Shown here piece by piece: positions 55,736 to 64,000 of a stretch of DNA of 64,000 nt. The stretch's first letter is position 1. Every line of letters starts with the position of its first letter. The DNA comes from Tetragonia tetragonoides (Eukaryota > Streptophyta > Magnoliopsida > Caryophyllales > Aizoaceae), in assembly GCA_038025085.1 (NCBI GenBank), contig CM076142.1:5492501-5556500 (forward strand), in the 5' to 3' direction. Below the pieces are notes generated by a model. The model searched no databases, was not told where the DNA came from, and was given only the letters and a program-made list of their open reading frames with translations. A program made the translations under genes and the position numbers.

Positions 55736-55939
55736 ATGGTGGAGGTGAAACCAACAGTTGCTCTAAGAGCAATGCTTGTAGGAGGAATAGCTGCCTTTGC
55801 GAAATTAGCTGGTGCAATGAAAGCTGCAGGCGGTGTAAAGCTGGGAGCAGCAGCAGCAGCTATGTCGGCTGCTGCAGCAGCCGCAGTGACAGGATCCAAG
55901 AAGGATCAACCAGATGAGTCGAAACAACCTGCCAAGTGA
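55736..55939 (+). CDS. Small Ala-rich conserved plant protein, function unknown
   Basis: 67-aa single-exon reading frame. The N-terminal half (VEVKPTVALRAMLVGGIAAF, then AKLAGAMKAAGGVKLG) could form an amphipathic or membrane-associated helix. The middle is nearly pure Ala (AAAAAMSAAAAAAVTG) and the C-terminus is charged and Pro-containing (SKKDQPDESKQPAK). I recall similar short proteins in other dicots, annotated only as hypothetical. Support for a real gene: a good splice acceptor 39 bases before the ATG, GC-rich coding against an AT-rich background, and a clean stop. No localisation signal is certain. Confidence 0.68.
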   Translation: MVEVKPTVALRAMLVGGIAAFAKLAGAMKAAGGVKLGAAAAAMSAAAAAAVTGSKKDQPDESKQPAK

Positions 55940-56780
55940 ATGCTTTTACCTTCATTTTGCCACCCAAATTCTTCACTTATTTCAATAGCCAGTCTATGAT
56001 GGAGTACCAATCATTACAATAGTTGGCAGTCATTACAATAGTTCATGATTCCCAAATATTTTTGTGGGAAAGAACTAGTTTTGTGCCAATTGGGAATGAA
56101 GTAGTTATCTGTGTAATGTAACAGTATTTGTAGCTATAAACCAAGCGAATATTCAGATTTTCAGTTGAGTTTAATGACATTTGAATTTAAGCTATTTTCT
56201 TTTGTTCTAGAATTCTGTCTTGCTCGAGCATGCAAACAACGCATGATGAACGCCTCTTTCTGGCTTGTATACCTAACCAAACCACGGTTGTATTGAGCTC
56301 TGATGGCTTATGATAATCTTTTCGTTTTTCTGTTAGTTCCAGCAAATTGGTTCTGTTCAAAAGTGTGATTAGCCTATCAATACATATGAAACTCTGTTGG
56401 ATGCTAGAAATGAGTATTAACAGGGAACAATCATTAGAACAATGACGTAGATTACTCACAATTATTTTCAGTATGGAAGCCCAAAATTTAAAGTTTGGAA
56501 TAAAAGGGATCATTTTCCCACTTAACCTCCATCCAATACAAAAGAATGAAAGATCATACGAGTATAAAACAAACCATTATCAAGTGAAAAAAAGAAGAAA
56601 ACTTCAACACCAAAGTTACACAGCAACAGAAACTTTGTGCTTAGCATTTAAAATATGAAGATATTGACAAAACGGCTTGTTGAATTAGTGAGGGCGCCCA
56701 AAGGCCCCATCTTGCTCCCGCCAAGCAGAACAAACAAACCCCCCCCCCCCCCCCCTCTCTCTCTCTAACCAGGATGTAAA
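55940..56780. other. Region between the small gene and the PPR gene
   Basis: 3'UTR of the small gene and the PPR 5' flank. A C-tract plus (CT)n at 56740-56765 lies just before the PPR start. No further gene. Confidence 0.5.
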
Positions 56781-59138
56781 ATGTCATTTACCATCAAATT
56801 TCCTCCTTTTCTTCGTCTTTTTACCCGCCAAACTCATACCCAGTTCGTTACACCCCATTTGTTTGTTACCTACAATGATCTCCTCAATCATCTTGATCAT
56901 CTTCTTCAGCAAAGCACCTCAATTGAGCAATCCAAACAAATTCACACCCAAATGGTCATTACTGGTTCTTCTCAATCTGGGTTCTTGGCTGCGAGACTTA
57001 TTTCAACTTACAGCTCTTTTGGGCTATTTTTTAGTGCCCGGAATGTATTTGAAACCATTTCAATTGAGTGCTATTCAAACTTGCTTTTATGGAATTCAAT
57101 TATGAGGGCTAATATAAAGTATAGAGATTACGAAAATATTATTAATCTTTATGTTAAGTTGAAAAATCTTGGGGTTAAGCCAGATGGGTTTACTCTTCCT
57201 TTGGTTATAAGGGCTTGTGCTTCAATTGGGGCTCATAAAAAATTATGTGGGATTGTCCACAGTCATGTTTTGCAAATGGGTTTGCAGAATAATCTCCATG
57301 TGGTGAATGAGTTGTTGCGGTTGTATACTAAGTTGGGGCGAATGGATATTGCGTATGAGCTGTTTGATAGAATGCCTGTTAGAAGCTACATATCTTGGAA
57401 TACCATGATTTCTGGGTTTTCTCATAACAATGATTGTGATGGTGCAGTGGAAATGTTTAGGAGGATGGAGTTAGAAGGATGGGAGCCTAATATAGTAACA
57501 TGGACTTCATTGTTGTCGAGCTATGCTCGGTGTTGTTGTTATGAAGAAACTTTGAAATGGTTTGTTTTGATGAGGAGAAAAGGAATAGGAGCCAATGCTG
57601 AGGGACTTGCTGTGGTCCTATCAGCTTGTGCTGATGATGTGACTGCATTCATAGAGGGCAAGGTGGTTCATGGGTATGTTATAAATAGTGGGTTTAAGGA
57701 TTGTCTAATTGTGAAGAACTCCCTCATATGCATGCATGGTAAGAATGGAGATCTGAAGGGTGCACAAGATTTGTTTTCAGAGGTGAAAACGAAAAATATA
57801 GTGACTTGGAATTCTTTGATAACAGCGTATGCCGACTTTGGAGCTTGTGATGAGGCTCTAGAAATATTTTCTGCGCTGGAAAAATCAAATGACTGTGCAA
57901 TGTTGAGACCAAATATAGTAACTTGGAGTGCGGTTATTGGTGGATTTGCTTCAAAGGGGAGAGGGAGGGAAGCGCTTGATCTATTCAGAAGGATGCAGTT
58001 AGCAAATGTAAAACCCAATCCAATTACAATTTCGTCTCTTTTGTCTGCTTGTGCAGAGTTGGCCGTGCTGCCTCTTGGTCGAGAAGTTCATGCTCATGTT
58101 GTTAGAGCGTTCATGAATCATAGTATCTTGGTTGGAAATGGCTTGATCAATATGTACACCAAGTGCGGATGTCTCAAGCAAGGGCAATTGGTATTTGAAA
58201 GACTTGATGGCCGTGATGTGATATCATGGAACTCAATGGTTTCAGGGTATGGCATGCATGGATATGGAAAATATGCATTGGGATTATTTGGGAAAATGCT
58301 CAAAGATGGAATTAGACCAGATGAGGTCACTTTTGTAGCTCTTATTTCTGCTTGTGCCCACAGTGGGCTTGTTTCTGAGGGCCGCAGACTATTTGCTAAG
58401 ATGAAAGATGAGTTTGATGTTGACTATTTGATGGAGCATTATGCTTGTATTGTTGACCTTCTTGGTCGAGCTGGGCTTATAGAAGAAGCCAAGGAAATTA
58501 TCAGCCACATGCCAATGGAACCAGATGAGTTTGTTTGGGGAGCTCTTTTGAATGCTAGTTGTTCTCAAAAGTATGCAAAGATAGCTGAAGAAGCTGCTTC
58601 TCATATTGTCAGCTTTGATTCAGAGGCAGCCGGGAGCTACATGCTACTGTCCAATATTTATGCTACTAGTGGGAGATGGGAAGATTCTGCGAGGGTGAGA
58701 TTATCAGCAAGGATAAATGGTCTTAGGAAAACCCCTGGCCTGACATGGATAGAAGTAAAGAAAAAAGTGTATGCGTTCTCTGCAGGGAATGCGCCCGTTA
58801 ACTGGGAGGAGCTGTATGAGATCCTAGAGGATTTGGGCCGTCGGATGGAACTTGAGGGCTATGTGCCCGATAAGAGCTTTGTTCTGCAGGATGTAGATGA
58901 AGATGAGAAAAGAAGGTTACTGAATGGACATAGTGAAAAGCTGGCTATTGTGTTTGGACACACGAATATTCCTATAAATATGCCCATCAGAATTATGAAG
59001 AACCTCCGAGTTTGTGGGGATTGCCATAACTGGACGAAGTATTTCTCAAAGATAACGAGGAGAGAAGTTATTGTTAGAGATGCACGTCGGTTCCATCATT
59101 TTGTTGATGGTTTCTGTTCCTGTAAAGATTATTGGTGA
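56781..59138 (+). CDS. DYW-type pentatricopeptide repeat protein (At1g17630-like)
   Basis: Intronless 785-aa PLS-class PPR protein. Such proteins bind organellar transcripts and direct C-to-U editing, with the DYW domain as deaminase. After a leader rich in Phe, Thr and Arg (likely organelle-targeted, mitochondrion or chloroplast not resolved), PPR units run from about residue 50 to 600 (for example SNLLLWNSIMRANIKYRDYE, RSYISWNTMISGFS, KNIVTWNSLITAYADFGACD, RDVISWNSMVSGYGMHGYGK). E/E+ motifs follow (PGLTWIEVKKKVYAFSAGN). The DYW domain has the zinc/catalytic HSEKLAI (HxE) and CGDCH motifs and ends CSCKDYW. All catalytic residues look intact. Sequence resembles Arabidopsis At1g17630 as I remember it. 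Confidence 0.93.
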   Translation: MSFTIKFPPFLRLFTRQTHTQFVTPHLFVTYNDLLNHLDHLLQQSTSIEQSKQIHTQMVITGSSQSGFLAARLISTYSSFGLFFSARNVFETISIECYSNLLLWNSIMRANIKYRDYENIINLYVKLKNLGVKPDGFTLPLVIRACASIGAHKKLCGIVHSHVLQMGLQNNLHVVNELLRLYTKLGRMDIAYELFDRMPVRSYISWNTMISGFSHNNDCDGAVEMFRRMELEGWEPNIVTWTSLLSSYARCCCYEETLKWFVLMRRKGIGANAEGLAVVLSACADDVTAFIEGKVVHGYVINSGFKDCLIVKNSLICMHGKNGDLKGAQDLFSEVKTKNIVTWNSLITAYADFGACDEALEIFSALEKSNDCAMLRPNIVTWSAVIGGFASKGRGREALDLFRRMQLANVKPNPITISSLLSACAELAVLPLGREVHAHVVRAFMNHSILVGNGLINMYTKCGCLKQGQLVFERLDGRDVISWNSMVSGYGMHGYGKYALGLFGKMLKDGIRPDEVTFVALISACAHSGLVSEGRRLFAKMKDEFDVDYLMEHYACIVDLLGRAGLIEEAKEIISHMPMEPDEFVWGALLNASCSQKYAKIAEEAASHIVSFDSEAAGSYMLLSNIYATSGRWEDSARVRLSARINGLRKTPGLTWIEVKKKVYAFSAGNAPVNWEELYEILEDLGRRMELEGYVPDKSFVLQDVDEDEKRRLLNGHSEKLAIVFGHTNIPINMPIRIMKNLRVCGDCHNWTKYFSKITRREVIVRDARRFHHFVDGFCSCKDYW

Positions 59139-60369
59139 TCTTTCCAAATGGTTGGACTTTTCAGACTTTCGTGCTAATGTATGGAAGAGGCAAGGTTCTG
59201 TTCGATGAAACCAGTTATACCTGTTCCTGATGAATACACTCCAGGCCTATCTTTATAAGCGCCTTTATCATTCAAACTGAGCTTCACATTCATTGTTCTT
59301 GGTTGGAATCGTGGTGTAATATGCTTGACTAGATGCCCTGCTGAGCAGAGCTATTTCTGTCTATCCTTTTTGGCCAATCTGTTAATGGAAGGAGAAGGTG
59401 AAATTGGTGGCACGGCATATCTCTGGTAAAAAATGGCTGGAACGCCGTCTTTCTACTAACACCTGACACCACCACCACTCAGTGAAGATCGTGGAAGGCG
59501 CAGTATGAAATGCCGGAAAGGTAGTCTTTCTACCTGAGTATTTGTTGTGTTGCATGCTCTTAGGACTCGAGACCTTAAAATTATAAGGTCTTCTTAGCAT
59601 TGACGTAAGACATTTTGGTAAATCCGAAAGTTTGTTGCTTTATGGTGCTGCTACTGAGACGTGTAAAGAACATATGCACATTGTTAAACCTTTGCTGATC
59701 ACTGGGAAGATTCTCTCATTATGTGAAATCTAAATTTGATCTCCTTTCTAGCAATTCTTTTAGTGTAATTACTGCAGAATCTATGTAAAGTTCGATCTAT
59801 TTATTAGCACACTATGATGCTGTACACATTCTTGCTAGGCTCCATCTCTGTATGGATGCTTGTATATGTTTGCTAGCATGTACATAGGTTGATTGTTTTA
59901 TCCTCTCATAAGTTGATAAACGGCAACTTTGAGTAAAACATTTTATTAACTTGCTAAGGCTTTTCTGGACAGGTGAAGCATCGACTAAAATATAGCTCTT
60001 GCGGCCTCGGCAAAATTATGCCTCCCAAAGTCTGCTGGGCGGCTGATTTAATACATTGCTGTTTGGACTAAAGCAGATTGAAGCTTCTGTGGCCTTGTGC
60101 AAGAAGAAAGACAAACTGTGGATTGTTGAGGGGTGAATTTGTAGAGGTCGAATTGAGTAGAATGGATCAAACAGCTTAACTAGCCAACCAGGCAAGAAGT
60201 TTTACAAAAGGATCGACATGTATCCCGATCAGATGTCAATACCATAAAGACACATTTTTTGAGGCGCCTAAAAGGCACTTACAAAACAGCTACAGCCAAG
60301 CCTGGTCTGTGTATACACAATCTTATAGTTCAATCAATAGGTGTTACATGTACTTTCATAGTAAGACTT
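59139..60369. other. Convergent 3' flanks of PPR and BGAL17
   Basis: 3'UTRs of two convergent genes. No other gene or clear repeat seen. Confidence 0.5.
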
Positions 60370-62727
60370 TCAAAGGTCACGCGCGTTCAAACTGGTTCGG
60401 CTGCAGGTGAAGTCCTCTTGTTGAACAAAGCGGATCACTAGCTCGGGGCTTGGGGATTCAAGCTCAAAGAGGACCTGAAGTGAACAGAGTCAGAAAATGT
60501 TCAATCCAACTACAATCGGTATCCAATACAATCGTACTTTGAAGCAATTATATGGTAGCAAAAGCCAACAATCCACTCAAAGCCGAGGAGAAAAAAATTA
60601 GCACCTCACTGAAATGATTGTAGAAACTAATTAGCTTCTTACCACTGTATTTTTCCCATGGCGAAGAACAGGAGCAGGGACATAAAGGTTGCATTGTGGC
60701 CCAAGCGTCTGCCAAAAACAGCTACTTATTTCCACTTCACAAGGATAGAAAATGACTCAAACTTGACTAATGCCAAAGAGTAGGCAAGAGTATTTACCGG
60801 CCAATATCGTCCTAAGTTAAAGTTGTTGACGAATACAAGCCCTTTACCCCATCTGTCCACTGACAGAAATGTATCTTTTACTTGATTTGCCTCATCAATC
60901 ATAAAATGTCCACTGTAAAAAGCAGGTTCATTTGATGTGATCTCTGCAAGAGTATGACAACAAAGCTAATTTGAGCAGAACCTCAAATGAGATGCACTCG
61001 AGCAATAGACACGATATACTAAAGAAAGACAGAGAAATGGCAACATATTATAGGAAGTCATATACTAAAGAAAGACAAACTGTATCTCCCTCTACTCAAA
61101 CTTATGCCCATGAAAACCATATAAATATGAGGACATACTGCTCTGATCCTGCATACTTCTGCCAGTGCCGGCGAATACTTCAGTATGGCCACTTTCAGCA
61201 AGCTGAATGATTGAACTACCCAGATCATTTAGATTGCTGAAAGGAATGGAGTACATTTTCCAATTGTAAATAACATGATTATCCACATATACAGGAGACA
61301 GAATGCCCTGAAGAAAGCAACAAAAAAGAGTTGAGAACTTAATATAGTAATCCTAAAGAACTAATTAGTATAGGAAAGACAGATTAAATACTGCCCAATA
61401 CCCCCAATAAGAAGTGTGACAGATAAAAAAATAGGGAAAGTTCGAACTGTGCCAAGGACTTTTGCAACTAGAAATGGCAGCGAAATTGCTATCGTTTACC
61501 CTAATGTACAGATTGGATTTTAGTGGCACCGAACTCTTTTTATGTTATTTGCTAACTGCCATCTTTATCTGAGGAAATTGCAATTGGACACACTTAGCAG
61601 TAATCTATAAGGTAGTGAAAATCCTCAGGAATTTGGTCAAGGAGTTGAGAGGCGGGTTCCAGAAGGAAATACTCGTAGCTTGTTTGTAAAAACACACTGA
61701 TATGTCGAAGGAATCTAATAAATGAAGCAGTCATGTCACTTTCTTAAATCAAAATAAATAGTCTTGAACTATTGTCCACAAAGTCTCTAAATTTCTCCGA
61801 AAGGTGGTAAAAAAGACAAAGCAACAAACTAAAACAGACAGATTCAATCAATGATAGGCCAAAAACAGATGAGGCTAGAGCTAGACCAAAGCAGAGAGCT
61901 CAATCCATTTTCTTTCTCAGAAGTCCAGTACGAGTTACTCCAGCCCACAACCCAAAGTGGCAAAGAACAAATAAAATTTTCTAGGTCAAATTACAGCAAA
62001 AGACCAAACTCTGAAAAAATTAAACACAAAAAATCAGACATGTAAACAACCATGGCTCTTACTTGAGTGCAGAGAAATTATGATACACCGAATAATAAGT
62101 TTTAAGCGACTTATTGATTTACCATCAATCTTGGATATCCATATGTCTTGGATGTGACTCCTTAATGTTTTACATCAACAATTCAGAATATACATTACAA
62201 GTATCAGAGTGCATCCATGAGGTTTAAACTCTAAGGGATAAAGAAACTGTGGAACTTATCAGCGATGAAGTTCCGGAGTCCTATTTATGCACCAGAACCT
62301 TTCAGAAACAAGTGTCAAGAAAACAGGAGAATCCCACTTGCTTCAGAAAGTTAAAAGAAACAAGAAAAAGAATACCTTCCTGTCAAAAATGTATGGCCCA
62401 TAATTTATCCGCCCCATGTTCTCAACCTGCAAATATAAGAAAGCTCTAGTTAAGAGGTACTTCATTGTATATACTATGTATGCAAGAGTAAATGTAGATC
62501 AACAAGTAGATATTATCAGATACATAAAAGCCCCCATGCATTGGGTTGGAAATGATGCTAAGTTTCATTTACCTATACCAACTTAGCATACAGACAAAAA
62601 AGATTCACATAAAACAAAAGTTACCATTTTAATTATTTCACGAAACAAATTTGTGGGTACTTGAAGAAACACAGGCAGGGGCATGATATGTTTGGACCAG
62701 TTATTTTCCATTATGTGAATAGTCAGC
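60370..62727 (-). CDS. BGAL17: Beta-galactosidase 17 (GH35), 3' exons only
   Basis: Plant GH35 beta-galactosidase of the BGAL17 branch. Visible exons in transcript order: about 62727-62625, 62426-62376, 61307-61139, 60943-60798, 60708-60643, 60474-60370. They encode SKHIMPLPVF, VENMGRINYGPYIFDRK, GILSPVYVDNHVIYNWKMYS, ITSNEPAFYSGHFMID, NFNLGRYWP, TLGPQCNLYVPAPVL and a tail ending SLNARDL-stop. Phases agree at every junction and all introns are GT-AG. These are the C-terminal jelly-roll domains; the catalytic barrel would lie beyond 64000. The most upstream exon ends in REIIKM where I expect a hydrophobic IL-type pair before VENMG, and it abuts array 4, so its model is uncertain. The 1.07-kb intron between 61307 and 62376 holds nothing notable. 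Confidence 0.82.
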
Positions 62728-62728
62728 C

Positions 62729-64000
62729 TTGTCCCAATGCCCATGTCCCATGGGCAAAACAAGAGTTCGGGGACTCGGAGACTTTCCCGAAGCACCGGAG
62801 GTGCCCCGGGAGGTCCTTTAGGGTCAAGATAGACCCCCCCGGAGAAGTTTGGGCAAAAATACAACCGAAGCCGAAAAATGTACGGAATTCACGATTTTTG
62901 GGCTTCTGGAAGGCCTGAGAATGAAAGTCGATATTTTCGCACCACATCGAACAGGACACCCCTAGGGGACATGAGAGGCCCCCGAAGTCGCTTATCAGGT
63001 CCCTGGTAGGCTTCGACGATTCTTTTATGGGACACCACCCTAAAGGCCAGAACACCAGAATGACGGGTGATAATAGGAGTTCGGGGACCTTCCCGGGGCA
63101 CCGGAGTTCTCTAGGGTCACGAGAGACCCCCCCGGAGAAGTTTGGGCAAAATTCACAACCGCGCCCTACAAAGCCGAAAATAGAAGGCTAATCCACGGTT
63201 TTTTGGCCTTCCGGGAGGCCGTGAAACGAAGGTGGATATTTTCGCACCATATAGCACTAGACACCCTTTGGGGACATGGGAGGCCCCTGAGATCGATTAT
63301 CAGGTCCCTGCTAGACTTGGGCTGTCGTTTTAGGGGACACCACTCTAAAGGACGGAACACCGAAATTATGGGTGAAATCGGAGTTCGGGGACATTCCAGG
63401 GGCACCGAGAATTCTCAATGGCCATGATAGACCCCCCAGATAAGTTTGGGCAAAATTCACAACCGCACCCTAAAAAGCCGAGAATCGAAGGATTATAATC
63501 CATGGTTTTTCAGCTTCCGAGAGGCGTCGAAATGAAGGTCGATATTTTCGCACCACATAGCACTAGACACCCCTTAGGGACATGTGAAGCCCCCGAGGTC
63601 GATTATCAGGTCCCTCCTAGACTTGAACTGTCTTTTCATGAGACCCACTCTAAGGGCTGGAACACCAAAAGAATGAGTGAGAAATCAGAGTTCGGGCACC
63701 TTCTGGGAATTCTTTAGGGTCACGATAGATCCCCCAGAGAAATTTGGGCAATTTTCAAAACGTCGCCCCAAAACGCCGATATCGAAGGCTAATCCATGGT
63801 TTTTGGGCTTCCTGGAGGGCCCAGAATGAAAGTGGATATCTTCGCACCACATCGGCCAGGACACCCTTAGGGGACGTGGGAAGCCCCCGAGTTTGGTTAT
63901 CGGGTCCCTAGTAGTCTTGGACAGTCGTTTTATGGACACCACTCTAAGGGCTGGAACACCAAAATGATGGGTGAAATCGGAGTTCGAGGACCTTCCCAAG
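62729..64000 (+). repeat. Array 4 of ~311-bp-family monomers (4+ units, runs off the window)
   Basis: Starts with the cap CCCAATGCCCATGTCCCATG, then monomers with the anchor ATATTTTCGCACC at about 62931, 63235, 63542 and 63836 (spacings 304, 307, 294). This is a distinct subfamily (CACTCTAAAGG before GGAACACC) closest to the diverged end monomer of array 1. It is in the same orientation as array 1 and opposite to the transcription of BGAL17, inside or immediately upstream of the visible exons. Confidence 0.87.

Overview
This window is nuclear DNA of a flowering plant, probably a eudicot. It carries multi-exon genes with GT-AG introns, plant-specific families (LBD, DYW-PPR, NHL/LEA_2, HOTHEAD, ALE2, GH35 BGAL17), AT-rich intergenic DNA, plant-type transposon debris and large tandem repeats. 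I rebuilt the gene models by hand from splice sites and conserved protein sequence. For every complete gene the exon lengths sum to a multiple of three. I could not determine the species. Layout, left to right: (1) 0.35-2.16 kb +, 3' part of a HOTHEAD (HTH) GMC oxidoreductase gene. (2) 2.96-9.08 kb -, a complete ten-exon ALE2-type receptor-like kinase. (3) 9.7-10.7 kb, a MULE-like element with a captured GC-rich interior. (4) 12.46-13.31 kb +, an intronless NHL/LEA_2 membrane protein. (5) 13.7-14.6 kb, a TIR element. (6) 15.8-18.4 kb, the first array of ~311-bp monomers. (7) 19.5-26.5 kb +, an 18-exon mitochondrial chaperonin CPN60. (8) 27.5-28.9 kb -, an LBD27-type LOB-domain transcription factor. 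(9) 29.8-31.9 kb, a Tourist-like MITE and a 35-bp tandem array split by a Harbinger-like insertion. (10) 32.65-35.16 kb +, VPS24 (ESCRT-III), with a GC-AG intron. (11) 35.6-37.5 kb, a 5'-truncated RTE-type LINE. (12) 38.9-39.96 kb, a processed pseudogene of a BSD-domain protein. (13) 40-44.7 kb, AT-rich repeats and a 491-bp tandem duplication full of ACGTG motifs. (14) 44.9-47.8 and 49.4-51.2 kb, two more ~311-bp arrays in reverse orientation. (15) 51.9-53.4 kb -, Mediator subunit MED9 with a very long Gln-rich region. (16) 55.74-55.94 kb +, a small Ala-rich protein of unknown function. (17) 56.78-59.14 kb +, a DYW-type PPR protein. (18) 60.37-62.7 kb -, 3' exons of BGAL17, whose most upstream visible exon abuts a fourth ~311-bp array running off the window edge. 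The genes do not form one pathway. HTH and ALE2, which lie convergently, both act in the epidermis and in preventing organ fusion in Arabidopsis. The most unusual content is the repeat landscape: a family of ~311-bp monomers in four separate arrays and both orientations. Three of the four arrays share the same kind of end, a CATGTCC/CATGGAA minisatellite next to a diverged monomer. I know of no description of this family.
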